Source: Paramacrobiotus metropolitanus
Taxonomy: Eukaryota > Tardigrada > Eutardigrada > Parachela > Macrobiotidae
Direction: 5' to 3'
Length of the DNA: 64,000 bases
Assembly (NCBI RefSeq): GCF_019649055.1
Contig: NW_026570341.1
Coordinates: 124,001-188,000, forward strand
The notes under the pieces are model-generated. The model was not told the DNA's origin. It saw nothing but the letters and a program-made list of their open reading frames with translations, and did no database searches. Of the stretch, positions 21,964-33,325 are shown piece by piece (the stretch's first letter is position 1; the number at the start of each line of letters is the position of its first letter). A program made the position numbers and the translations under genes.

Positions 21964-22176
21964 GCGCAATGCACCGCCCGTGCACAGTGAAATGTGCTCC
22001 ACTAAAATGCCTTCCTCCTAAAACCAGAATGCAGAGCGAAATTTAGGCAGAATTCACTACAAATGAACTTCAGAAAATGCGTCTTGTGAAAAGCAGGATT
22101 TCTTTTCGAATTAAATAAGAAACTATCAGACCAGGAAATTATCATGAAATACCAATGCTAATTATCGATTTCATAT

Positions 22177-22365
22177 GGCTAAGGCTATTTTGCCGCAGTT
22201 TTCTGCAGTGTGTCAAAATAGCTTTTTGCTATTTTGCCGCACACTGCGTTAAAATAGCCTTTAGCTATTTTGCCGCAGTATGGTAGGCAAAACAGCCATT
22301 TGTTTGCCGCATACTGCGTTTAAACAGCCTTGTGCTATTTTGCCGCACTATGGTCGCAGCTACAT
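22177..22365. repeat. Left terminal array of the 11.1-kb element
   Basis: Four to five diverged units of about 35-40 bp, each built on GCTATTTTGCCGCA followed by a spacer such as CACTGCGTTAAAATAGCC. Each unit is itself partly palindromic (ATAGC...GCTAT). The array occurs again inverted at 33165-33325. Confidence 0.85.
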
Positions 22366-22568
22366 AATTTGCGACGGTAAACGGTGCGGACCGTACTGCC
22401 ATCTAGAGCTACATTTTCTCCTGGATTTGACCTATTGCCGTAAGCCGACTTTCAGTTGTCTCGCAGGAATTCGTTAAAAAAAGCACATCCTTGGGAAGGC
22501 TCTTTTAAAACTGGGACAGAATATTGCGCACGAATCTAGTCGAGAGCGGACGGATTTCACTGAGTGTA

Positions 22569-22733
22569 CAGCTTAGGACAAAAAGACGCATAATCCCACC
22601 CACAGCATGCCGAACTCATGCGGCGCAGTGCGCTGTACGACTCAGCTAAAATATCCGGTTGTCGTACAACTGCACTTGCCACATGCGCACGGATATCTGG
22701 GTATGGGGATATGCGTCTTTTTAGTCCTAAGCT
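22569..22733. mobile_element. 165-bp mariner-type MITE
   Basis: CAGCTTAGGACAAAAAGACG at the left is matched by its inverted copy at the right end (ATGCGTCTTTTTAGTCCTAA, then GCTG) with one extra base. TA borders the left end; the right border is AA, one change from TA. It is nested within the 11.1-kb element and has no coding capacity. Confidence 0.65.
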
Positions 22734-22822
22734 GAATATTCGGAAACGGATAGTGGGACTACAATTTGAATTTGATATCAGATAGGCGCCATAAAGACCA
22801 TTCAACGAAATGTCTGCTCCAG

Positions 22823-23327
22823 TCAACAAATCACGAAAACGGTCCACCGCCGAATATACGCTTCTTCCGAATTCGGAAAAAAATTGCGTGACAGCCTAAG
22901 TGGTTGCGAGACATTTTGTCGTGGGGCATTTCGGCCCAGGTATTTCGTCGCAACAGCAAACTTGTTTTGAGACAACTCGTTTTGCTGCCGTTTTATTGTG
23001 TGACATTTGGTCGCGAGACTTTTGCGGAGTAGGAAAATTATAAACTGGTTTATGGCACCGAACAGCCATATGAACATTTGCCGCAAGAACGAGTTGTTCT
23101 TAAACGAAATGTCCGTATAAGGATACTCCGACAGAACTTTTCGCCCCAGATTCAGCAGTCCTGCAAAATCGTATGCATACAAAATTCGATGCACCATCGG
23201 CCAGTACCTCATGTGGCACGAAACGAACGACATCGGGGCAGGACGCCGGCTGCCGCAGCTCCGTAGTAGAGGCATCATTTTGTTGCGGCATCGATATGTG
23301 TGCGTGTGGACGGTTATGATAAAACAT
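22823..23327 (-). pseudogene. Minus-strand relic frames near the left end of the 11.1-kb element
   Basis: Overlapping minus-strand frames of 151 codons (23278-22823) and 75 codons (23327-23100) lie here. The second contains SCPDVVRFVPHEVLADGASN and looks the more protein-like. Neither matches a family I know. Considering the other minus-strand relics in this element, a decayed gene is likely, but which frame was used is uncertain. Confidence 0.3.
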
Positions 23328-23874
23328 TATTTCATTGGAGAAAACATCACCATCGAGTGAGCAAATCAGCTATCCCGTGCCGTAAAATTATACATTACCC
23401 TAACCCTTCACTTGACGGAAATTTCTACAGTGCAGCCGCTCACACTTGTACGAGCGCACTCACCATTCACATAAACGGCTTGCAGCTAGTGCATGTTAGA
23501 ACGTCAATCGGCTGAACGTTTATCCGGCTAAACAGCACCGTATCGTTCAATGCGTACAAATTTTTGTCAAATGCAAAATTAGTGTATAGTAACAAGTCCA
23601 GTCTTCTGGTAAAAACTTGATAATGGCAAATGAAGAAGACTAGGCTCCTTTAGCGTGGGGCTTGTATCCGGCCGATCCTATTCGAAAAGCATCCTTGCCC
23701 GTGTGCCAAACATGCACGGGTATCCGGCCAACGCATCCGGGGCAACGTTTCCCGCAATCCATGGTTGCCGGTTGCTAAGATGGACACACCCGGTACCATA
23801 TAACGGCAACCCAGTCTGTTTTACCCGTTCTGACGGCGAGTCGCAAAACGACCCCACCCGGTACCGCGGAACGT

Positions 23875-24183
23875 TTATCTGGGCACGTTAAGAGCAGCCA
23901 CAAGCAGGTCGGATGGCCATGCTGATGCCCAACTCAGTGGCCGGGTCGGCTCTGAACCGCTCTCAAGTTTTTGAAGGGTGAAGGAACTGCTCATCAACCG
24001 AAGCCAATCCTTTAGGAGCGCCGGAACTCCGGCAATCGCTCGTCGGTTAGCACAACGCTGCCCGCCTGGTATCGCAGAACTCGACTTTAGGTCGGCATGT
24101 GCATCGTCGAGCTGGAACAGCTCATCGGCTGTAGTCAGGTCGTATCCGTAGCCGTGGAACTTGGAACCCGGCAGTCTGCTCAT
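23875..24183 (-). pseudogene. Relic frame interrupted upstream by the nested element
   Basis: A 102-codon minus-strand frame begins with MSRLPGSKFHGYGYDLTTAD. The 1.3-kb hAT-like element was inserted just upstream. If that insertion is ignored, minus-strand sequence continues into the region right of 25536. No family is recognised. It is treated as part of a decayed gene of the 11.1-kb element. Confidence 0.3.
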
Positions 24184-24217
24184 TAGCCAGCATCAGTGAG
24201 GCAAAACTTACCCGCCA

Positions 24218-25536
24218 GGTGCCGCTGGCAGGGGATAAAAGGTGGCAGTGGCACCTGCAACTGGCAATTGCCACTGGCAGTGGCAGCTCACTGGCAAGCG
24301 ATAAAACATGGCAGATGCCACAAATATGAAATTCCTTCTAAAGCGACTCGGGAACATCAATTTTAGCAAGATCTCAACGGCAATATTTCAGAAAAGGTTA
24401 TAAACTGCTTGGATGTATTGCCGCCCCCACGACCAGGCCCGCGTTGGAGGGTGTGCGGTAGGCGACCACCCTCTCCCCCTTTTTAGATTTTTGGCCGCCG
24501 GGGGGCGGCAGTTTCTCGAATTTTCACCGCCGGGAGGGCGGATATAAAGTATAGCGCCCCCTTCCGCCCCACTAGTTTCTGGCCGCCACCCCGACGATTT
24601 TTGGGAAAACGCCGCCCCCGTACTAAAATCCCCCAGCGCGGGCAGCTGCGGCCACGACGACGCGTTTCCTAAGATTTTTATGGTTCCTGGTTCTCGATTT
24701 TCCTATGTCATTCTTAGGTTTTCCTAGATGTTTTGAGTTTTCTTAGGTTTTTTTAGGTTTCTTAGAAATTTTACGGGTCTGTGCGTTGTTTGCCTTAGCT
24801 TTCTATGGTTTCGTGGTGTGTAATTCTACAAAAAGCACTCCAAAAGTAATTTTCCCTAATTTCCATCTCCTGTCACAGAGGCATGCAGCTACATCTACCC
24901 ATCCATAGCTTCTGTCCATCTTGGTACAGACTTACTTCGTTAAGGAACGGAGGAACCCACACAGAAGATGACTTCAGTTAATGAAAATCAAACAGAAAAA
25001 AATTCCCGAGGTGTCCATTTGTGCTTTGTTTGATATTAGATAGAACTATTATATAAACCCATGCTTTGCTGTGAATCGTAAGGAATCCTCTTTGGAACAC
25101 GAATTTTTTAACGCCACCAATCGAGCGATAAAATTCTGAACAGTAAGAAACCGTTTGTACCTATTAGTCTTTTCTCAGAAACTAAGAAATCGTGAAAAAG
25201 CCTCAGTAACGCAAGTCGACCACAAAGTAGAAGGAAAAATAAAAACTGTATAAGAGCATCACCATAATAGTTAGCCCTCTCATTGTCCTACAGTACCACT
25301 TCAAGCACCGGTGCCAGTGCCACTACCAGTACCATCAAATAAAATTACCATTTCTTACTTTTTTTAAATTTCTAGATTTCAGTTCTTCATATTACATTTC
25401 GTAAAAAGAAAGCACTAACGTTTCTGGCAATTGCCACGTTTTATCGTTTGCCAGACACCTAATGGCAGATGCCACTGCCAGTGGCGATTGCCAGTGGCAG
25501 GTGCCATTGCCACCTTTTATCCCCTGCCGGTGCCGC
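24218..25536. mobile_element. 1.30-kb hAT-like non-autonomous element with 8-bp target duplication
   Basis: GGTGCCGC flanks the element on both sides (24218-24225 and 25529-25536). The ends are inverted repeats of roughly 100 bp starting (T)GGCAGGGGATAAAAGGTGG and continuing through a tandem TGGCA-type motif (GGCAATTGCCACTGGCAGTG). The interior is non-coding. It includes a very GC-rich stretch (24420-24650) with CCGCCGGGGGGCGGC hairpins and a short TTTCTTAGG-like segment near 24740. It is nested in the 11.1-kb element and is therefore younger. Confidence 0.8.
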
Positions 25537-25569
25537 TCAATTCGGCAATCGGGTCGGTCGACTGTTTTG

Positions 25570-26470
25570 TTATCTGGTATGGAGACTAGGTAGCACCCTT
25601 GGAACCAGGAAAGACATCCGTCCCATCCCTCTCAGGTCGCAATATGTGGGCTGGGTCCAGGATCTGCCACAACATCTATTTCTTCCTTTGGGGAAAGTCA
25701 CGTCCGGCCGTAAAGTCACACTCGATCCGAACTGTGCAGCCAAGTCACATCGTCATGCCGGCATCGTGCTTCCATCCCAGCCCCTCATCCGTGCAGCCAT
25801 ATAAGGGCACGATTGTAACGATAAAATCCATCGCGGCCATTTTCAATATCCTTATTGTTACACGCCCATTTGATGAAAAATATTGCACTCAACTGGGCGG
25901 GTGCACTCTAGAGGCATTCTTACGTGCTGCGGCGAATGACCGTTTTGCTTTGGCGAGTGAGTAACCCGACGGCATCCGCTACGGTTGTTGACCGATTTCT
26001 GGTAGGATGCCGTAGGGTTCTGCTGCCGATTCAAACCGTGTCTTCCGGGCCGGCCTTGACTTCCTCCGGCTCGGGCTATTTCTTCTGCCGGCCGACACTA
26101 ACGAATACCCCTTTGTCGGCCTACCGGTTCCGTATCCGCACTTCGTTCAGCCAGGAAAATCCGATGATCCGTCACTTTCCGGTGTGCTGGTCCACCCGCG
26201 TTGGGTCGCGTTCATTGGCTATGTCGATGCCAAACTTTTTGAGAGTCAGCTCCGGGTTCTTGTTATTGTGCACCACATCATGGACCCGATACAAAGATAG
26301 CGGCATCGGTCTTGATTCTGGCAAGTTGGTTCGTCTCTGACAATTGTTCCTGAATCCGCTTGATGTACTGTTTGACGGTCGGATGGTCCTCCGGGAAAAG
26401 GATTACAGAAACGGCACCAAGTAATCGTTTCTGAAATGAATCGCATGTCTCGGCCGTTAATCGCAAAGTA
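25570..26470 (-). pseudogene. Minus-strand relics including a basic peptide
   Basis: Minus-strand translation contains a lysine/arginine-rich piece (MPSGYSLAKAKRSFAAARKN) near 25980-25900, and further up, near 26466-26278, ETCDSFQKRLLGAVSVILFP followed by HPTVKQYIKRIQEQLSETNQ. Stops and frame changes separate them. They resemble debris of two proteins of the 11.1-kb element; the basic one could have bound nucleic acid. Assignment to any family is not possible from the sequence. Confidence 0.3.
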
Positions 26471-27139
26471 TGGCAAGAATTCGAATTCGTGGCGTCTTCA
26501 GTTTGTTCGATGCAGGATACGTAAGGCAGCTTCCTGTGCCAACGTCAAACTTCATTAGCACCACACTCCATGAAATGACGTCCCAAATAGCCTGCTTCTG
26601 CCGCTCGACCTGGCGCTTTTTTTCGACTTTCGGAATTTCACCGGCGTCTGCAAACGATGCAACTTGCTTTGCTGACACTTCGGACTGCTGACACAGTACT
26701 TGTCAACCTGCGTTGAAATATGGTCCCAGTGGTATCGCGTCCATAGTCTTCTTCATTACGACGCAGTTGGCCGTGTTCTCGTGTGCAGCGACTGGATAGC
26801 GTTCTAGCGCATGGAGTTTGGCTCGACAAACCATCGCAGCAACTTGCAGCTGATCCAGTTTACGACACCGGACGCCCTCCCACATAACGTAGTGGTCCGA
26901 AGCTTCAACTTCTCTTTCTTGGGTTCCAGGTTTTCCATCTCGAAGATGATTCTGGCGGGTGTCGGGTCACGATACTGCATAATGGGAAGATCGCGTGTCG
27001 TCGCGTCAATAGTCCGTGCAGTCCAAAACAGTTCTGCTACGCCGATTTCCAAAGTTTTTTGCGGGGCCGACACGTTATGTACTCGCCCATTCACGGTGCC
27101 CATCTCGTGCCAGTGAGCGATGACGTTATAGTCGGGCAT
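26457..27139 (-). pseudogene. Decayed minus-strand gene of the 11.1-kb element
   Basis: From 27139 the frame encodes MPDYNVIAHWHEMGTVNGRV and LPIMQYRDPTPARIIFEMEN over about 90 codons. A frame change near 26880 leads to DQLQVAAMVCRAKLHALERY and ENTANCVVMKKTMDAIPLGP, and another near 26700 leads to a charged segment (IPKVEKKRQVERQKQAIWDV). Three successive frames in the same direction with good composition indicate one gene broken by indels. I do not recognise the product. Confidence 0.4.
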
Positions 27140-28870
27140 TTGTCATTGGTTTTGGATTCGGCGGGTTGATTTCATCCTTTTAATTCTTGAAGTTTATAAC
27201 CAGATCCAGTCCCTCCTCCTGTTCGTCTTCTTGCCCGAGTATAGGCGTCCTCCCACATTTTGCAGTACATCTGAGTCGCCGTTCTAATCTCCCAGAGGTT
27301 CGGAGAGAATCAGATGAAATACATCCTTAGACAGTACTGGATCTGAAAAAGTCTCGCTTTGTCACCGATTAGTAAGGGATGACCTCGATTTTTAAACAAA
27401 TTTTGGGCGCACGAAAGGCGACCACGGTGGAGGGGTCGGGAGGTATTGTGAAGCAGGTGGCGTTCGAGTTTTCTGGTGTAGCTTGTCAAAAAACACTTGT
27501 CAGCTTGTCGCCTAGTGCATCGGACCAGGCGGTTGTTCGACCGGCATGGCAGGTATTGGCGTTGCGTAGTGATACTGGCGCCAGAATTCGGCCGGTGACT
27601 TGTCTTCGCTCAGTCTCTTCAGTAAATCTTTGGCCAGGGTGGCACATGACACCAACAATGCCCTCGGCATGGCGATGTGTCTCTCATGAAACTCAAATAC
27701 ATTTCGACCCGGGCGATCTCCAATAACATCCCTCTTCTCGAAAAGTTCACCCGCTCGATCAGCATCCCCTAAGGCAACATTGGTCCGGTTGATGCCATCG
27801 TCGGCAGTCGCGTAACGTCGCTGCTCGGTGTAGTATTTTCGGGTGAGTCCCGTCCGGCTATTCAGGCATCTCTTAATCTACGCTTCAGGTCCAGTGCCGT
27901 TGGAACAGTGTATCGACGTCACTGTCGGCCCACGCTTCTGGTAACGAGATAGACTTCAGGATTTTCTTCCGGCCTAGCTTCCCGCTCGTCAGCCGGCGTT
28001 TACGCTCCGATGGATTTATGAATGCGAGATTAGATATGACCAGCCGGCAATCGGCGCAGTGTGGGGATTTCTCCGATTGCGTCCATTTTCCCAAACACCT
28101 GTTCTGCCCAACTACTCTGGAAGCAGGATTACCGTCACTCCGTCGTTTATCTTTGCTGCATTCACCTCAACCGCAAAGTCGATTATTCCATTATGGAAGG
28201 CTAGTAAGCTTGTCCCATGGCATCGGTTGGGCATTCTGATTAAAAAAGGTTGGATTCTCTGGCGCATTCAGGAGCCGGAGTCAAACCCGTTACCCATGTC
28301 GGAAGAAATCCATTGTGCCGCCAAGCGCTCGCCCGGGTTCCGCAGGGTCCCCTCGGCCACCCGGAGCGAATGCTCGCTGCTTGGGCACATTTGTTCTACT
28401 CGGTGCTAATCTTTGCAGCTTAGGGGCTTCACGGCCACCCGGCGCTCAGTTAATCCATTCCGCTGCAGTGGTTGTTGTTATTTAATCTGTTTAACAACCA
28501 GGATTACTCTTGCACAAGGAACTAGACTACCGCTAACAATGACAAAAATTAACTTAAAAAGCATTACTGGAAACAGGACAAGCCCTCGTTACATCGAACA
28601 ATGAATACATTTTTCAGCCCATTTTACAATTTTTCAATTACTTACATTTTCAAGTAGCTGTTATAGAGGTTGATGAATTCGTAGGATTCGGTAAGGAATT
28701 CCACCTCGTTCCATAGCTGCGCCATCATAAAGGCGAATAACCGGTCACTTAGAAACGCCAGTCCGTCTGAAGACCGTGTTCCTACAAGTTCCACTGCATG
28801 TGGTTGGTGGTCTAGTGCTACTACTTCACGTGTTCAGCCTGTAACAGAGCTAGTGGCAGCAAAACAGCGC
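27140..28870 (-). other. Degraded interior of the 11.1-kb element
   Basis: Short relic frames continue on the minus strand. One at 28094-27885 contains SEKSPHCADCRLVISNLAFI and SERKRRLTSGKLGRKKILKS, with a CxxC. No intact gene can be supported. Confidence 0.35.
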
Positions 28871-29296
28871 AGCAGTTATGTCCGGCGGTTTTGGTGGTGG
28901 ACATCGGTTGAATAAGCCGCCGGCGCTTACTGACCGTTCACTTTTCACGCGGCTGGCCCCGCTCTGCTCTGGCTGGTCCCGCAGCGACCTCCGAATTCAC
29001 CACCATGGTTGTTCCCGTTGCCGACCAGGGCGTCTCCTGAACGGGCGTTCCTTGGTTCCAGTCAACCCAGAAACGAAAAACCCGGTTGCCGGCAGTTCGG
29101 CCGCACGTTCTTTAGACGGAAGCGCTAAATTGGCCCGGTTAGGACTCGCCGCGCCAACCGATAATCTGGCTAAGTACTGACGGTGACAATCCTGATGCCA
29201 TATCGGTACGGATTCTGGTTGCAGTCGCCGGCCGCGAATCCGCACGCTGCCGTTGCATGGTTGTTCGCCATGCAACGTTGGCAGGTGACCGTTTCA

Positions 29297-30060
29297 TAAA
29301 CCCAGTAAACCAAGTGAACCACGGTGAACCACCATTGAACCACCAGTGAACCACCAGTGAACCACCAGTGAACCACCAGTAAAGCACCGGTGAACCAACA
29401 TATTTCATGTACCTCTCATCCCTCCCTGCACTCACCCCACTTTGCTTAAACCCAGTAAACCAAGCGAACCACGGTGAACCACCATTGAACCACCAGTGAA
29501 CCACCGGTGAACCAACACATTTCATGTACCGCACCTCTCTCCCTGCACTCACCCCACTTTGCTTGAACCCAGTAAACCAAGTGAAACACGGTGGAACACC
29601 GGTGAACCAACAAATTTCATGTACCGCTCATCCCTCCCTGCACTCACTCCACTTTGCTTGAACCCAGTAAACCAAGTGAACCACGGTGAACCACCACTGA
29701 ATCATTAGTGAACCACCAATGAACCACGATGAACCAACATATTTCATGTACCGCTCATCTCTCCCTGTTCACCGATGGTTCACTTTGTTTGAACCCAGTA
29801 AACCAAGTGAACCACAGTGAACGATCATTGAACCACCAGTGAACCATCGGTGAACCAATATATTTCATGTACCGTACATCTCTCCATGCGCCTTACCCCA
29901 CTTTGGTTGGCCGGTGGTTCACTGGTGGTTCAATGGTGGTTCACCGTGGCTCACTTGGTTTACTGGGTTCAAGCAAAGTGGGGTGAGGGCAGGGAGAGAT
30001 GTGTCGTACTGGTGCATGATATACGTTGGTTCACCGGTGGTTCAATGCTGGTTCTATCGG
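29297..30060. repeat. Satellite array with GTGAACCACC minisatellite and an inverted last unit
   Basis: Five direct units of roughly 100-150 bp start near 29297, 29449, 29567, 29660 and 29790. Each consists of CCCAGTAAACCAAGTGAACC, several GAACCACCAGT repeats, then CATTTCATGTACCGC...TCCCTGCACTCACCCCACTT. From about 29910 the same blocks appear as reverse complement (GGTTCACTGGTGGTTCAATG ... AAGCAAAGTGGGGTGAG). Frames with W/G/S-rich repeats here are artefacts. Confidence 0.85.
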
Positions 30061-30259
30061 TTTAAACCAAGTTATCGCTGATGTCTTAACTCAGACATTC
30101 TCTCCCTGCACTATTTTTTGGGCCTGCCTGCGTCATGGACGCTGTCTTACGTCCATGACCCAGGCAAGTTCAACTGTGTCTGCCCGTGCTGCATCGGTGG
30201 CGGCGTCGGCTGCAGGGGTCAAGTTAACGACAAATGTTTATTCGTGAAAATCAATACTT

Positions 30260-30850
30260 TGGCTATGACTGCACCGGCACGAACACCATTTCGGGTGCCG
30301 TCTGTGGAAGTTGCTGTGGTGGAGTCGATGGCAGTGTTTGTGTTGACTGGACCAAATAAGCTGCCGCTAGGATAGTCCACGTGCAGCCCGGCTTCGTTGC
30401 AGGCGATGAAGGGTCAGCGCGAATAGTCTGAACGACTGCGCCCTGTAAGGCACGACCCGTGCGGTTGGATGATGTGCGCACGAGGCTTCCCGGCCATACC
30501 CTCAGACGTACCTAATTACTCTTTTAGCGATTTCGGTCAGATGTTAGAAGCCCGCTTCAGGTCAAGGTCGTCCACGTCCTTACGCAATGTGTGCAACACG
30601 ACCTTCTGCTGAAAGCTTCTTCGGTACTTGATGACCGTCATCGCCTCGCAAAACTGTTCCGGTGTTTTGTATTCCTGCCGGTATCGCCGGCTGGTGGCCT
30701 CCGCCAAGGCGTCGATACCTTATTACGATCGGCGAATCTTGCCATAAACTTGGCCATCCAAACTCTACGGCCAATCTTCCTCCGGTTCGGCCGCCGTTTG
30801 TACCTGGTCCCAGTCCACCGCATTACCAGTGAGATCCCCACTCACTTTGA
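30260..30850 (-). other. Minus-strand relic sequence in the 11.1-kb element
   Basis: Frames at 30481-30263 (TAAAYL-like alanine/threonine/proline-rich end) and 30841-30580 are open on the minus strand but overlap others. A short hairpin (GTCATGGACG against CGTCCATGAC) lies at 30132-30160. No product is recognised. Confidence 0.25.
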
Positions 30851-31360
30851 CCATGAATTCAGCATCCCCGTTAGTACCGACTGTCCATCCGTGAACTTTA
30901 GCATGTCGTTATCGAACATAGAAAGATCCGTGTCCCGAGTGGTCGCCAGCACCAGCGCTCGCCCGAGCATGTGCAATTCAGTGAGTTTTTGTCGGTTCCG
31001 GTTAGTGCCCGCCCGGTTGCTGTGCTCGGTTAGTGCCGACCGTGTCGTTGCTCTCCATCAGCGTCGGCTGGGAAGTGTCGCCTATTGTTACGACGAACAG
31101 CATGTCTGGCGCTCCGGCGGTCATTGTTCCCCGACACGCTTTCTGCTGTATCCGGTGTGCTAATAATTCTAGCATCCCTTCTCTCTCTCCTCACTTCGCG
31201 TTTACGGCTAGTTAAGTCTTGTCGGCGGCGCGATCGCACTTTGATCAATTCCTCCGACTCCGATTCTCCTACGTCTCGTCGAGGTTGGACCAACCTATAT
31301 CGGCGGCTGCGGTCTTCCTCGATATAAATCATCAAGGCCATGACTTTCATTATCCGTTTG

Positions 31361-31939
31361 TCACAGCCTTCCGATCGATCCTGCTGATCCTGTTTCCGAT
31401 CCCGCATTTGCACTGGGGATGACTGCCGCACCGTCCGTGTAGGTCGCCGTGGCACGATTTCCAGTTCCCGGACTGTTCGTTCGGGTCAGCGGTATGCATC
31501 TCCGGGTTGTTGTGCAACCGCGGCCGACCACTAATCCCCGACAGCTGGCCGCTGAGCCGGGTCGAGTTAAAATCCGGCCAAAGCAAACTTTTCCCGTGGT
31601 GACGGAGTTTTGCAACGCTACGTCAGGCTGATGCATCATGATGTCCAGCTGATACGTAGAGCCGATCGGCTGTCCGAGCAAATCGTGCTTAGCTGCAGCA
31701 TCATGCCGGGCGTCTGCAAGGATGCTAGCAAATACCGGTTAGACCGGGTTTGGCAGCACTCCACTCGAAAAGCCAGGAGGTGCCGTCACGAGCTGGTATA
31801 CGATACCGGGCCGATGTGCCATACTGGACGGGTCGAAGTCGTTGCCCGGATCGACTATGTCGGCTGAATTCGTCGTGTCCGCGGACCGTCCCGCGGGACG
31901 GATCCACCGCCCGGATGGATTCGCACCCGCAGAGTCCAA
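31361..31939 (-). pseudogene. Best preserved relic gene of the 11.1-kb element
   Basis: One minus-strand frame runs from 31939 to 31361 with a single stop (TAG at 31741-31739). Before the stop: DIVDPGNDFDPSSMAHRPGI and VYQLVTAPPGFSSGVLPNP. Directly after it in the same frame: FASILADARHDAAAKHDLLG and TYQLDIMMHQPDVALQNSVT. The sequence is clearly protein-like on both sides of the stop, giving about 190 codons. The family is not recognised; a structural protein is conceivable but unsupported. Confidence 0.45.
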
Positions 31940-32159
31940 ACCTAAGCGTTACCACTGCGCCATAAATTTTTCTGTCCTGCCCGCGTCGTCGTTAAAAGTC
32001 TTGCCGGTATTTCCGGCTATCCGAGCGGTGTCGTCGCTGAGTCAATAGTCCGCCTGCTACTGTCCTAACAAAGTCCTCGGGACGCGGAGGCGTACTCACT
32101 GCTGAACTCGGCGCGTCAACTTGTATCTACGGTTTGGTCGCGTTAGACAACGGACAGGC

Positions 32160-32860
32160 TTAGACTTCCTGTATCATGCCGACAATGAGCTTCGCGGCCG
32201 GATCTGAAAAAAAATGGTCCTTAGCAGATCGTTCGTACGGTTTTGCGTTAGGGTGATAGGACGAGAGTGAACCCCCTTCCCCGATTGTAGACTGCTGCAG
32301 CTGCTGCTCGGCTTGGCCGCCGTAGAACCTTCCGCTGCCGTATAACCGTCGGCTCAACTCCTGAGCACAGCTGGGGGAGGCAGAACGTTTCTTCGCCATG
32401 GCTGCCTTCTTTTCCGTTACCACCAGGCTTGTCACGGTCGCTTGCCGCCGACGTTTCTCGGAGCTAGTTCTCTAGTCCGAATATCGTGTGCCGGGCTGTC
32501 GACAGGTCCGACTTTAAGCCAACCGCCCCTTTCTCTAACTGGTCGGCCCTGTATTTCGTGCATTGCGACACCTTTTCCAAATTAGTGTGGACCAGGTATC
32601 AGATTCTATTACCCCAGCAGAGCCCGACAGGGAGCTCGGTCAACCTTCTGACGGACAATCCAACAAAAGCGTTCCCGATGGTCACTGTTCGAGCCGGGTT
32701 TGCTTCCGTGTCGCCGGTTGACGGAAGTGCGGAATCGATTTTTAAGGCAGATGAACGACAACTCGACCCAACTGATCCGATATTTCAAACGACGGTCGGA
32801 CAGTATTTTCCAGTGACCAGGCCGGAGTACACGTAATGTGTACTCCGGGGACCAAATGTG
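32160..32860 (-). pseudogene. Relic gene near the right end of the 11.1-kb element
   Basis: Minus-strand reading gives, from about 32830, a frame with PARTVTIGNAFVGLSVRRLT and TKYRADQLEKGAVGLKSDLS interrupted by stops. From 32435 a frame contains AKKRSASPSCAQELSRRLYG and DHFFSDPAAKLIVGMIQEV and ends at 32160. Together they look like one or two decayed genes in the same direction as the other relics. Unrecognised. Confidence 0.4.
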
Positions 32861-33164
32861 TGGTAATTTTACACAAAGACCAGAACGCTCGGATACGATT
32901 TGCAAATGAAACCGGAGATTTCTGAAGAAAAACGCGAAAAGCACTGGGTGGGCAAAATTTAGGCCAGACCCTTTGAAGACCCGGAACTTGCTGGACGGAT
33001 TAAAAACTTGATCGTCTAGCAGACGTCTGGATGCTATGAATGTTTGCACGTGTAAATGGAATCCCAGAGCATTGCAGCGCCTGCACTACGCTACCGATTT
33101 TTCCGTAGACGGATAGTTATCAACAGCTACTAAAATTGTTGTATGTTAACCGGAAACTGCGGCA

Positions 33165-33325
33165 AAATAGTGAAAGGCAATTTTGCCACCCATACTGCGG
33201 CAAAATAGCTAACGACTATTGTAACGCAGTGTGCGGCAAAATAGCAAAAGGCTATTTTACCGACCATAGTGCGGTAAAATAGCTAATGGCTATTTTGCCG
33301 CAAATACTGCGGCAAAATAGCCACT
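33165..33325. repeat. Right terminal array of the 11.1-kb element
   Basis: Inverted counterpart of 22177-22365: four to five diverged units built on TGCGGCAAAATAGC with spacers such as AAAGGCTATTTTACCG. The last unit abuts the 12-bp direct repeat TCGATTTCATAT at 33326-33337. Confidence 0.85.

Noticed and set aside
21406-22046. Plus-strand frames up to 175 codons
   Set aside because: Antisense to exon 1 of the large F-box gene, whose minus-strand frame is shared with the 9.4-kb relic.
23875-24183. Possible phospholipase-like motif (LPG...) in a relic frame
   Set aside because: The catalytic His-Asp pattern and the calcium loop are not present.
29139-29552. Trp-Phe-Thr-Gly-Gly repeat frame
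   Set aside because: Translation of the GTGAACCACC satellite.
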